NCBI GenBank assembly: GCA_015494795.1
Contig: WGAM01000020.1
Location: forward strand, 1-36,665
Direction: 5' to 3'
Length of the DNA stretch: 36,665 bases
From: Campylobacterota bacterium
GTDB taxonomy: Bacteria > Campylobacterota > Campylobacteria > Campylobacterales > Sulfurovaceae
The position numbers were made by a program, and so were the translations under genes. This document shows positions 14,795-22,546 of the stretch, one piece after another. The notes under the pieces are model-generated. The model saw only the letters and a program-made list of their open reading frames with translations. It searched no databases and was not told the origin of the DNA. Every line of letters begins with the position of its first letter. The stretch's first letter is position 1.

Positions 14795-14885
14795 GGACAG
14801 ATGGGTGAGCTGGCTGAAACCACATCCCTGCTAAGGATGCGTACGGGTAACTGTACCGAGGGTTCGAATCCCTCTCTGTCCGCCA
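14795..14885 (+). tRNA. tRNA-Ser(GCU)
   Basis: A full cloverleaf is visible. Acceptor stem GGACAGA pairs with TCTGTCC, followed by discriminator G and an encoded CCA (14883-14885). The anticodon stem CATCC/GGATG holds loop CTGCTAA with anticodon GCT at 14830-14832, reading AGC/AGU. A long variable arm (GTAC...GTAC) marks a class II serine tRNA, and the T arm is GAGGG-TTCGAAT-CCCTC. No integrated element adjoins its 3' end. Confidence 0.97.
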
Positions 14886-14923
14886 CAATTTTCTCCTTTC
14901 ATTTTACTTTTAAAAAAAGATAA

Positions 14924-14929
14924 TATAAT
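14924..14929 (+). promoter_or_regulatory. -10 box for the dedA operon
   Basis: TATAAT on the plus strand, 27 bases before the TTG start at 14957 and after the tRNA gene. Confidence 0.45.
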
Positions 14930-14956
14930 CACTTTAAAAAATTAAAAGGTTCTTTT

Positions 14957-15514
14957 TTGGAAGATACATTAACTAACTTAACTACTTGGGGTTATTTAGC
15001 CCTTGCATTTTTCTCATTTGGTGGCTCACTTGTAGTTGTAGCTGCTGCTGGAGTTCTATCTTATATGGGAGAGATGAACCTATTTATCTCTTTAGCTATT
15101 GCAATATTTTTTAACTATATTGGAGATATGTTTCTATTCTATTTAGGTAAATATCATAGAGAGGATATTAAACCATATTTTGAAAAGCATAAGAGAAAAA
15201 TTGCTCTATCTACTCTAATTATGAGAAAATATGGAGTATTAGCTATATTTATACAGAAGTTTCTATATGGTATTAAAACATTAGTTCCTATCTCTATGGC
15301 ACTATCGAGATATGATTTTAAGAAGTTCGGATTTTATAATATATTTGCTTCTATACTATTTGTAACAACTATTATGTTACTCTCATACTATGCAGGTGGA
15401 ACAATAGAGGCAATATTTAAATCATTTAAAGCATATCCATGGGTTCCTTTTATAACTCTTATAGCTGTTATTGGAGCTATATGGTATTCTATGGAGTATT
15501 TTACAAAAAAATGA
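14957..15514 (+). CDS. DedA-family membrane protein
   Basis: 185 residues with DedA/SNARE-associated features: a re-entrant hydrophobic N-terminal part, the motif N-Y-I-G-D-M-F-L-F-Y-L-G-K (about 53-65) and K-F-L-Y-G-I-K-T-L-V-P near 102-112, the counterpart of the conserved F-x-R-x-x-P region with Lys in place of Arg. DedA proteins are lipid transporters or flippases; some recycle undecaprenyl phosphate or move phosphatidylethanolamine. The start is TTG at 14957 with AAAAGG 8 bases upstream; no ATG fits the conserved N-terminus. Its stop overlaps the start of the histidine phosphatase gene (ATGA), so the two form an operon. Confidence 0.87.
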   Translation: MEDTLTNLTTWGYLALAFFSFGGSLVVVAAAGVLSYMGEMNLFISLAIAIFFNYIGDMFLFYLGKYHREDIKPYFEKHKRKIALSTLIMRKYGVLAIFIQKFLYGIKTLVPISMALSRYDFKKFGFYNIFASILFVTTIMLLSYYAGGTIEAIFKSFKAYPWVPFITLIAVIGAIWYSMEYFTKK

Positions 15515-16080
15515 TAATATTAATTAGACATGGAGAGACTATCTGGAATAGAGAAGGAAGATTTCAAGGAAGATTAAACTCACCTCTAACTCAAAAAGGG
15601 AAAAATCAAGCAAAAGAGAATGGGAAAAAATTAAAAAATATAGTATCTAAAGATATTAAAATATTCTCTTCACCTCTAGGTAGGGCTAAAGAGACAGCTT
15701 ATATTATATCTGATGAGTTGGGCATTAGTAGAGAAAGAATTATATTTGATAATAGAATTATTGAGTTTGATTATGGTATCTTTGAAGGAAAAAGGAAAAT
15801 AGATGTTATAAATAGTAAGGAGTTTAAAGATAGAGAGGCTAATAAATGGTATTATAAGATAGAGAATGGTGAAAGTTATGAGATAGTATCTCATAGAGTA
15901 AAATCATTTTTAGAGAGTATAAAAGATGAAGATGAGGTTATGATTATTGCTCATGAGATGGTAAATAGAACTATTAGGGGATTATATTGCAACTACTCAA
16001 AAGATAAAACTTTAACTCTTAGACAACCTAATCATACTATCTTTACTCTTCATGATGGAGAGGAAAAAATTTTGCACTAA
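15511..16080 (+). CDS. Histidine phosphatase family protein (phosphoglycerate-mutase-like)
   Basis: 189 residues. The catalytic R-H-G-E-T-I-W-N is at residues 6-13, a second Arg follows in S-S-P-L-G-R-A-K-E-T-A, and E-F-D-Y-G-I-F-E-G-K and I-I-A-H-E-M-V-N-R complete the active site. This is the GpmB/CobC-like branch of the superfamily; the substrate is not evident. The start is the ATG at 15511, in an ATGA overlap with dedA. An upstream in-frame ATG at 15439 would add a Tyr/Ser-rich leader that is only dedA read in another frame. The 3' end overlaps the convergent cca gene by 38 bases. Confidence 0.9.
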   Translation: MIILIRHGETIWNREGRFQGRLNSPLTQKGKNQAKENGKKLKNIVSKDIKIFSSPLGRAKETAYIISDELGISRERIIFDNRIIEFDYGIFEGKRKIDVINSKEFKDREANKWYYKIENGESYEIVSHRVKSFLESIKDEDEVMIIAHEMVNRTIRGLYCNYSKDKTLTLRQPNHTIFTLHDGEEKILH

Positions 16081-17311
16081 TTAAATAACTCTTCAAAAAC
16101 TCTATAGCTTCACTATATGTGGATACTCTTCCATTTAGTTGAGCTTTAAATACAACTTTCAATAGTCGTCCAAACTCTTTAGATGGATTTATACCCAATT
16201 CTATTAAATCTCTACCTCTTAATAGAGGTTTTAGAGGGTTATTATAGACATTAAGCTCTTTAGCTCTTCTCTCTAACCAATCTATCTTATTAGATGATTT
16301 ATCTAAATTGACTATCTTTTCAAACAGTATAAACTCTTTAATATTTATCTTTGTAGATAGTTTTCTAATATCTCTATCTAAATTTCGATTATAAAATATA
16401 TCTAACAGATTATGATATTTTATATAAACCAAAATAGAGTCTATAAATTTATGCTCGTTTGTTAATCTATATAGAAAAAATTTTGCAGACTCTAACTCTA
16501 AATTGGAGCATAATATAGCAAATATTAGAGTTAAATCTCTTCTACTCTCTCCAACTCTATATTTAGCCATAATATCAACTGCCTGAAGAGTATTTTTATT
16601 TAATTTTAACTCTGGAAAATATTTTAGAACCCCTAAATCCTCCATAAGATTAAATCCAATAGAGGGCTTTTTAGCTTTTAGTAGAAGTTTCTCAAACTCA
16701 ATATATACTCTCTGTTTTGGTAACTCCTCTAATAGATTATCTCTTACCATCTCTTTGCATAATTTAAAGGTAGATTTAGAGAGAGTATAGTTAAATCTAG
16801 CAGAGAACTGTATAGCTCTATATACTCTAAGGGGGTCTTCCATAAATGAATTGCTATTTATGTGTCTAAGTAGTCTATTTTGTATGTCTATTTTTCCACT
16901 GAATGGGTCTAAAAACTCTCTCTTTTCAATATCAAAACCCATACCATTAATAGTAAAATCTCTTCTAAGAGATGCCTCCATAAAGGTTGCATATTTAAGA
17001 CAAGTTACACGAAATCCTCTATGTCCTTTTGATATTTTTCGCTCAACTCTAGGGCAAGAGAAATCATAAGTCTCTCTATTATATGTAAATTTTAAAACTC
17101 CAAAACTCTTACCAACTAAACTTACCTTTCCATACTCTCTTAAAGTCTCCTCTAACTCATCAATAGAGTCTAATCCAAAAACCTCTATATCATAATCTTT
17201 TATGGAAAGTTTTAAAAAGTAGTCTCTTATACTTCCACCCACAACTATGGCTCTAAATCCTTTAGAGTATAATTTTTTAGAGACTATTTTTAATATATTG
17301 GGTAATTCCAC
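16043..17311 (-). CDS. cca: CCA tRNA nucleotidyltransferase/poly(A) polymerase family
   Basis: 422 residues. The nucleotidyltransferase head has V-V-G-G-S-I-R-D (about 24-31) and the metal motif K-D-Y-D-I-E-V-F-G (about 38-46), then D-F-S-C-P-R-x-E, R-R-D-F-T-I-N-G-M-G-F-D (class II signature) and E-D-P-L-R-V-Y-R-A-I-Q-F-S-A-R-F, all canonical for class II CCA-adding enzymes. It adds or repairs the 3' CCA of tRNA. A helical C-terminal body follows; I see no clear HD metal motif. The start is GTG at 17311, in a one-base TAGTG overlap with crcB. A poly(A) polymerase cannot be excluded, but length and motifs favour CCA addition. Confidence 0.9.
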   Translation of the reverse strand: MELPNILKIVSKKLYSKGFRAIVVGGSIRDYFLKLSIKDYDIEVFGLDSIDELEETLREYGKVSLVGKSFGVLKFTYNRETYDFSCPRVERKISKGHRGFRVTCLKYATFMEASLRRDFTINGMGFDIEKREFLDPFSGKIDIQNRLLRHINSNSFMEDPLRVYRAIQFSARFNYTLSKSTFKLCKEMVRDNLLEELPKQRVYIEFEKLLLKAKKPSIGFNLMEDLGVLKYFPELKLNKNTLQAVDIMAKYRVGESRRDLTLIFAILCSNLELESAKFFLYRLTNEHKFIDSILVYIKYHNLLDIFYNRNLDRDIRKLSTKINIKEFILFEKIVNLDKSSNKIDWLERRAKELNVYNNPLKPLLRGRDLIELGINPSKEFGRLLKVVFKAQLNGRVSTYSEAIEFLKSYLISAKFFPLHHEE

Positions 17312-17700
17312 TAGACACCATATATCTTTTTAAATATAACCATTCCTAAAAAAGATGCACCAAGGCATAAAAAGATATTTAGAGCAATATTGGTTATAGC
17401 TTTTCCCCATAAACCCTCTTGTAACATAAAAAGAGTCTCCCATGAAAATGTAGAAAAGGTTGTTAATGCACCAAGTAGTCCTGTTATAAATATTGCCTTT
17501 TGGTGAAGAGATAGATTAATATATTGAAAATATAGAAATAGAAACCCAATTATAAGGCTACCTAAGATATTAACCCCTAAAGTTCCAAATGGAAATAGTG
17601 AACCAGATAACCTCTGTATCCAACTAGATATGGTAAAACGCAATATTGCACCAAAAAATCCCCCTAATCCAACAGATAGAAATATGCTAAACTTTATCAT
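17311..17700 (-). CDS. crcB: CrcB/Fluc fluoride ion channel
   Basis: 129 residues with four membrane helices. The N-terminal G-L-G-G-F-F-G-A-I-L-R-F and the central G-T-L-G-V-N-I-L-G-S-L-I-I-G-F-L and G-L-L-G-A-L-T-T-F-S-T-F-S-W-E are diagnostic; the T-T-F-S-T-F-S segment holds the Phe-box residues that line the fluoride pores of the dual-topology dimer. It exports fluoride. The ATG at 17700 overlaps the VWA gene stop (ATGA) and gives the normal length; an in-frame start 18 bases upstream is only a tail of the previous gene. No fluoride riboswitch is possible here, since there is no leader. Confidence 0.93.
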   Translation of the reverse strand: MIKFSIFLSVGLGGFFGAILRFTISSWIQRLSGSLFPFGTLGVNILGSLIIGFLFLYFQYINLSLHQKAIFITGLLGALTTFSTFSWETLFMLQEGLWGKAITNIALNIFLCLGASFLGMVIFKKIYGV

Positions 17701-19463
17701 TTTTGTATAAACTGCCAATCATCACTACTCTTTTTTTTATCAAACTCTTGAGGTTTCTGTTTTAGTAAAGTATCTAAAATATTGAGTTCAAGCTTTAAAG
17801 AGTCATCTTTTATCTCACTCATCTCTTTTAGAAAATATCTTTTAAATGTTTGAAATAACTTCATATAACCCTCTGAAACTTTCAGTTTACAAGATTTTCT
17901 CTCCCATGTTTTAATAGTAGGGAATATTGCTCTTTTTAGAGGAAATACCATACATCTCTTTGAGAGAGTTATATAATCTTCCATTATCCATTTAACATTA
18001 TCGTTACACCCTGCTCTTGCATCCATTATCCAATTTTTCATAATAGTTACAAAATCACTTATTAAAATAGCCTTTCTAATCCCACTATTATCATAGTATT
18101 GATTTTGTTTAAAAGATACATCTTGTCTATTTGAGAACGCTTTACCATTAATATTTGTATAGCTAACCTTTAATTTAATATCACTATTACCTTCTAATAT
18201 TTTTTTAAGTTTTAAGAGAATAATTCCACCCTTTGTCTCTCCATTCTCATTAGAAGATGGGAATAGAGTGTTTACCTCCATAATCTCTCCTGTTGATAGT
18301 TTTGCATCAGGTGAGCCATAGACTGCATCAATTTTATACTTTTTACTATCTAATTTTAGAGTTAAATCATAAACTAAAGGTGTTACCATATAATCAAACT
18401 CTTTATCTAATAACTTTTTAAACTCTTTTGAGGAGTGGACAGAGAAGTAGTTTGCACCTCTTGTTTTAGATACATACTCAACTAAATCATTGTTAAAATC
18501 AACTCCAACTCCAATAAATGTTGTATGTATCCCTCTCTTAGATGCCTCTTTAGCTAATCCAAATAATCTATCTTTTCTTAACTCTCCACTATTTGGCATA
18601 GCATCAGTTAGAAATACTATTCTATTTTCATACTCTTTAGTTAACTTAACCTCATCAAATAGCTTTAACCCCTCTTGATAACCTGCACTCCAATTTGTAC
18701 CCCCCTGCTCTTTTAGTGCTAATATATGGTCTCTAATTGCCTCTTTATTACTTAAAAGAACCATTCTTAAAGGTTTTGCTCTGTATGCTTTATTATCAAA
18801 TAGAACTATTCCAACTCTATCATCATCTTTTAGATGTGAGAGCATTGCAACTATTGACTCTGTTGCTATCTGCATTTTAGTCTTTTGATTTTTCTCTTTT
18901 GTCTCAATCCTATTTCCTATCTTATCATAATAGTAACTATTAAAACTAGCACCCATAGAGCCAGATATATCAAGAACAACTACTAAATTTAACTTTTTTC
19001 TTTTAAAATCTTTTATATCAATTCCAGAGTTTAATCCAACAGATAGAAAATACTCTTGAGCTTTAGAGAATGGATTAAATCGCTTTGCTGTTGAGTAACT
19101 TGGACAAAATAGCTCTTTACACTCTCTATCTCCTAATCCTGTATCAAAATAGTGATTATAGAACTGTCCTTCATAAGTTATTGAGTCAATTTTAGGAAGA
19201 TAACCATTTTCTATATTCGCCTTAAAGTTGTTAGTATCCTTTGCACCACCAACTGCTAAACCTATCTTGGGAGCAGGAGCAAATGCTTTTGTACTCATAG
19301 CCCTACTTCTAATAGAACCAACCATAGGTGCATTTAGCGTATCTTCAAAAATCTGTGTAGAGTTATACTCCCAATCATCAGTAGAATTTATATCTGCTCT
19401 CTTACTCATACTATTTAAGAGTGTTACAAGGGATATAAATAATATAAATATTATTTTTTTCAT
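17697..19463 (-). CDS. Exported von Willebrand factor A domain protein
   Basis: 588 residues. A signal peptide (MKKIIFILFISLVTLLNS) is followed by about 120 residues like the N-terminal region of YfbK-type VWA proteins (F-N-P-F-S-K-A-Q-E-Y-F-L-S-V). The VWA domain (about 158-355) has a complete metal-ion-dependent adhesion site: D-I-S-G-S-M (165-170), G-G-T-N-W-S and F-L-T-D-A-M. A C-terminal region with four or more Cys has no family I can name. Such proteins bind protein ligands through the metal site in the periplasm or at the surface; the partner is unknown. It is first in an operon with crcB and cca, with an AAAGGA site and a TATAAT box at 19496-19491. Confidence 0.87.
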   Translation of the reverse strand: MKKIIFILFISLVTLLNSMSKRADINSTDDWEYNSTQIFEDTLNAPMVGSIRSRAMSTKAFAPAPKIGLAVGGAKDTNNFKANIENGYLPKIDSITYEGQFYNHYFDTGLGDRECKELFCPSYSTAKRFNPFSKAQEYFLSVGLNSGIDIKDFKRKKLNLVVVLDISGSMGASFNSYYYDKIGNRIETKEKNQKTKMQIATESIVAMLSHLKDDDRVGIVLFDNKAYRAKPLRMVLLSNKEAIRDHILALKEQGGTNWSAGYQEGLKLFDEVKLTKEYENRIVFLTDAMPNSGELRKDRLFGLAKEASKRGIHTTFIGVGVDFNNDLVEYVSKTRGANYFSVHSSKEFKKLLDKEFDYMVTPLVYDLTLKLDSKKYKIDAVYGSPDAKLSTGEIMEVNTLFPSSNENGETKGGIILLKLKKILEGNSDIKLKVSYTNINGKAFSNRQDVSFKQNQYYDNSGIRKAILISDFVTIMKNWIMDARAGCNDNVKWIMEDYITLSKRCMVFPLKRAIFPTIKTWERKSCKLKVSEGYMKLFQTFKRYFLKEMSEIKDDSLKLELNILDTLLKQKPQEFDKKKSSDDWQFIQK

Positions 19464-19490
19464 CTGTAATCCTTTTTTTATTATTGATAT

Positions 19491-19496
19491 ATTATA
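19491..19496 (-). promoter_or_regulatory. -10 box for the VWA-crcB-cca operon
   Basis: TATAAT on the minus strand, 27 bases before the ATG at 19463, between this operon and rsmD. Confidence 0.5.
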
Positions 19497-19508
19497 ACAA
19501 AATATTAA

Positions 19509-20096
19509 TTATTTGTAGTATGTTATTGAGGAGCGACCAAACTTTTTATGTTTTACAATATTAAATTCTGCTATCTTCTTTGGCATATCTAATTTTGTTA
19601 TATGCTCTATAATTATCATCTCACAACTCTCTTTATCAATCTTCTCTATAAGAGATATAATTTTATCATATATATCTTCCATTCCATCACGGATTGAAAA
19701 AGGGGGGTCAAAATAGAAATAACTCTTCTCTTGATTACCCTTTAATATATTTAAGATAGTATCAAATTTCTCAAAGCTATCCCCAAATATAGCATAACAT
19801 CTACTAGAATCTAATTTGCTAATATTTCTCTCTAAAGTATTAAAGGCAACTCTATTATTTTCAATAAAATAGCATGACTTAGCACCACGACTTAACGCTT
19901 CTAGTCCAATAGAGCCACTTCCAGCAAAGACCTCAATAAAATTTTTATCTATAATATCAAACTGAAGAGTATTAAAAAGAGACTCTTTTAATATAGCTTT
20001 TGAACTTCTTGTCGTACCTATATTTGGAACTTCTATAAATCTACCCTTAAATTTACCACCAATAACTTTTGTCTTAAAATATTTTTCTCTACTCAA
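19509..20096 (-). CDS. rsmD: 16S rRNA (guanine966-N2)-methyltransferase
   Basis: 195 residues. The RsmD hallmarks are G-G-K-F-K-G-R near the N-terminus, T-R-S-S-K-A-I-L-K-E-S-L-F-N (the T-R-P-T-x-x-x-V-R-E-x-x-F-N region), the SAM loop F-I-E-V-F-A-G-S-G-S-I-G-L-E-A-L-S-R-G, and catalytic Y-F-D-P-P-F. It methylates N2 of G966 in 16S rRNA during 30S assembly. The start is TTG at 20096, upstream of which lies TATAAT (20122-20117). It is divergent from the ClpP-like gene. Confidence 0.93.
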   Translation of the reverse strand: MSREKYFKTKVIGGKFKGRFIEVPNIGTTRSSKAILKESLFNTLQFDIIDKNFIEVFAGSGSIGLEALSRGAKSCYFIENNRVAFNTLERNISKLDSSRCYAIFGDSFEKFDTILNILKGNQEKSYFYFDPPFSIRDGMEDIYDKIISLIEKIDKESCEMIIIEHITKLDMPKKIAEFNIVKHKKFGRSSITYYK

Positions 20097-20116
20097 ATAA
20101 AATCTTTTTTATTTAA

Positions 20117-20122
20117 ATTATA
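20117..20122 (-). promoter_or_regulatory. -10 box for rsmD
   Basis: TATAAT on the minus strand, 20 bases before the TTG start of rsmD. Confidence 0.45.
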
Positions 20123-20160
20123 TCTAATTCTAATTTAAAAAGAATAGCTATTTTTTAAGA

Positions 20161-20166
20161 TATAAT
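20161..20166 (+). promoter_or_regulatory. -10 box for the ClpP-like protease gene
   Basis: TATAAT on the plus strand, 29 bases before the ATG at 20196. It is followed by an AGGAGAT ribosome site and is divergent from rsmD. Confidence 0.5.
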
Positions 20167-20195
20167 TATATATTAAATATAGCAGGAGATATAAA

Positions 20196-20927
20196 ATGAT
20201 AGATAGTAAAAAAGAGTTAAGTAGCGAACAACATACACTATATATAGAGGTAGTTCCTGAAAAAAAGAGAGTAATAGATAAAGATAAGAGTATCTATGAA
20301 ATAATTCCAAAACATAAAAGATATAGAGTATATATAGGTAAATTTTTTGAGCTTAAAAAGGGTCTTCACTCTGTATTTAATGGTTTAAGAGAGGCTAGTA
20401 ATAGAGACTATCTTGAGCTTATGATAAACTCTGGGGGGGGACTTGTAAATGAGGGACAACAGTTTTATAATATTATTCAAGAGAAGTTTTATAGAAGAAC
20501 CATAGCTTATCTTGATAATAAAGGCTATAGTATGGGTGCATTACTATTTTGTATGGCAGATAAGAGAGTAGTATATGAGTACTCTGATTTAATGTTTCAT
20601 ACATATTCACATGGCTCTCGTGGAAAAGGTGGCGAGGTAAAATCACATGTTGAGCATACTTCAAAAAAACTTGAAAAATTTTTCTATAATATTATTGTTA
20701 GAAGGGGTTTCTTAACAAAAGAAGAGTTTAAAAAAATGGTTATTGGTCAAGACTATTGGATGGATACTAAAGAGCTTTGTAAAAGAGGGATTGCTACACA
20801 TGTAATATTGGAGGGAGAAGAGATAACAGCAAAAGAGTATCTAAAAAAGATAAAAAAGAAGAAAAAAACTCAAAAAAAAGAAGATGAGAGTACTTTAAAA
20901 GATAGTGAAACTTCAAAAAAAGATTAA
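20196..20927 (+). CDS. ClpP/crotonase-fold serine protease-like protein
   Basis: 243 residues. The fold is that of ClpP: L-M-I-N-S-G-G-G (oxyanion loop, INSPGG in ClpP) at about 75-82, nucleophile Ser112 in G-Y-S-M-G-A, His135 in L-M-F-H-T-Y-S, and Asp186 in G-Q-D-Y-W-M-D with the spacing of the ClpP triad. The triad is therefore complete. It differs from the housekeeping ClpP in the diverged N-terminus with a long VVPEKKRVIDKDKS segment, the missing Pro in the oxyanion loop, and a Lys-rich C-terminal tail (about 218-243). There is no signal peptide and no adjacent ATPase gene. It may be a stand-alone cytosolic peptidase or an accessory Clp-type subunit; targets are unknown. Confidence 0.8.
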   Translation: MIDSKKELSSEQHTLYIEVVPEKKRVIDKDKSIYEIIPKHKRYRVYIGKFFELKKGLHSVFNGLREASNRDYLELMINSGGGLVNEGQQFYNIIQEKFYRRTIAYLDNKGYSMGALLFCMADKRVVYEYSDLMFHTYSHGSRGKGGEVKSHVEHTSKKLEKFFYNIIVRRGFLTKEEFKKMVIGQDYWMDTKELCKRGIATHVILEGEEITAKEYLKKIKKKKKTQKKEDESTLKDSETSKKD

Positions 20928-20962
20928 AAATACTATATATCTTTTGATAAATATATATATGA

Positions 20963-20968
20963 TATAAT
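20963..20968 (+). promoter_or_regulatory. -10 box for greA
   Basis: TATAAT on the plus strand, 38 bases before the greA ATG, in the 78-base gap after the ClpP-like gene. Confidence 0.45.
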
Positions 20969-21005
20969 AACCCAAATTAAAACTATATTGGAAAAGGGAA
21001 TATCT

Positions 21006-21491
21006 ATGCAGAAAGAGCCAATGTTAAAAGCTACATTTAATAGACTTTCAAAAGAGCTAGAGCATTTAAAAACTGTAGAGAGAGTTGCTATTGCTAAAGT
21101 TATTGATACAGCAAGAGAGTTAGGTGACCTAAAAGAGAATGCTGAATATCATGCAGCTAAAGATAAACAGGGGTTAATGGAAGCTAGAATTCTTGAATTA
21201 ACCGATTTAGTTGGTAGAGCTCATATTATTGACCCTACATGCTTATCTCATGAGAGAGTAAGCTTCGGTTCGAGAGTAGAACTTATTGACCAAGATGATG
21301 ATAGTGAAGTCTGTTATACTATAGTAGGCTCACAAGAGTCAAATCCAGATATTGGACATATATCTATAAGCTCTCCAATGGGTAAAGCACTATTAGGAAA
21401 AGAGGAGGGAGATGAGGTTGAGATTAATCTTCCTAGTGGTAAAAAAGTTTTTGATATTGAGTCTATATCTTGTATGAAAGAGATAGATTAA
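21006..21491 (+). CDS. greA: Transcription elongation factor GreA
   Basis: 161 residues. The N-terminal coiled coil carries the tip motif E-L-G-D-L-K-E-N-A-E-Y-H-A-A-K with the acidic pair Asp41 and Glu44 that stimulate transcript cleavage in backtracked RNA polymerase. The C-terminal FKBP-like domain has the usual I-S-I-S-S-P-M-G-K-A-L-L-G-K and G-D-E-V-E-I-N-L-P-S-G. The start is the ATG at 21006 with AAGGGA 7 bases upstream; an in-frame TTG 18 bases earlier overlaps that site and is unlikely. The stop overlaps the argC start by one base. Confidence 0.97.
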   Translation: MQKEPMLKATFNRLSKELEHLKTVERVAIAKVIDTARELGDLKENAEYHAAKDKQGLMEARILELTDLVGRAHIIDPTCLSHERVSFGSRVELIDQDDDSEVCYTIVGSQESNPDIGHISISSPMGKALLGKEEGDEVEINLPSGKKVFDIESISCMKEID

Positions 21492-22498
21492 TGGTAAGAG
21501 TAGGTGTAGTAGGGGCTAGTGGATATACTGGTTTAGAGTTAATAAAGATGATTATAACTCACCCTAAATTTAACTTAAGATATCTTGCTACAACTTCAGG
21601 AGATACTCTAATAGAAAATATACACCCATCTTTAGATAGAGTTATAACTTATAGTGTTGAGTCTGCCTCTATTGATGGAGTTATAGAGAATTGTGATTTA
21701 GTTTTTCTAGCACTGCCTCATAAAGCATCTATGGGATTTGCGAAAGATTTAATTGATAGAGGAGTAAAAGTAGTAGATTTATCTGCTGATTATCGCTTAG
21801 AGTTAGAGACTTATGAGAAGTTTTACTGTGAGCATGAAGATAAAGAGCATTTAGATAGTGCTGTATATGGATTAATAGAGTATTATAGAGAAGAGTTAAA
21901 GAGTGCTAAATTAGTGGCAGGACCCGGTTGTTATCCTACTGCTACACTTTTAGGAGTACTACCATTTATCCCATATATAGACAGTAACTCTCCACTATTT
22001 ATTGATGCAAAATCGGGCGTTAGTGGTGCTGGTAAAAAATTATCAGAGACTACCCATTTTGTAACAATTAATGATAATATATTTGCATATAATCCTCTAA
22101 AACATAGACATGCCCCAGAGATTAGCGAAAAGATAGAGAAAATCTATGGAGTTAAGATGAGCGTTAATTTTGTACCTCATCTAATCCCTGCTACAAGAGG
22201 TGAGTTAGTTAGTATATATGCTACTCTAAAAGAGGATATTAATCCTATAGAGATTTTAAAAAATCATTATGCTAATGATAAATTTATTAGAGTTAGAGAG
22301 AAGCCTGTTGATATAAAATCTGTGGCAGGGACACACTTTTGTGATATTTTTGCATCTAAAAATGGAAATGGACTATTTATAAGTTCAGCTATTGATAATC
22401 TATTAAGGGGGGCTAGTTCACAAGCATTAGTTGCAGGGAACTTAATGTGTGGATTTAATGAAGATGAGGGAGTACCAACTATAACATATATGCCTTAA
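21491..22498 (+). CDS. argC: N-acetyl-gamma-glutamyl-phosphate reductase
   Basis: 335 residues. The NADP-binding G-A-S-G-Y-T-G-L-E-L (about 8-17) and active Cys147 in G-P-G-C-Y-P-T-A are canonical; H-K-A-S-M and P-H-L-I-P-A-T-R-G-E complete the family pattern. It performs the third step of arginine biosynthesis, reducing N-acetylglutamyl phosphate to the semialdehyde. The ATG at 21491 overlaps the greA stop (TAATG). An in-frame TTG 21 bases upstream lies inside greA and would add non-conserved residues. Confidence 0.96.
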   Translation: MVRVGVVGASGYTGLELIKMIITHPKFNLRYLATTSGDTLIENIHPSLDRVITYSVESASIDGVIENCDLVFLALPHKASMGFAKDLIDRGVKVVDLSADYRLELETYEKFYCEHEDKEHLDSAVYGLIEYYREELKSAKLVAGPGCYPTATLLGVLPFIPYIDSNSPLFIDAKSGVSGAGKKLSETTHFVTINDNIFAYNPLKHRHAPEISEKIEKIYGVKMSVNFVPHLIPATRGELVSIYATLKEDINPIEILKNHYANDKFIRVREKPVDIKSVAGTHFCDIFASKNGNGLFISSAIDNLLRGASSQALVAGNLMCGFNEDEGVPTITYMP

Positions 22499-22546
22499 GA
22501 GAAATAAAGATAAAATGGCAGAAATTTTTAATAAGGTATATATAAT

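Noticed and set aside
14795-14885. tRNA-Ser as an integration site of a mobile element
   Set aside because: No integrase, no repeat of the tRNA 3' end and no change in composition nearby.
15439-15510. Upstream extension of the histidine phosphatase
   Set aside because: The added residues are dedA in another frame; the ATG at 15511 in an ATGA overlap gives the conserved R-H-G-E at the usual position.
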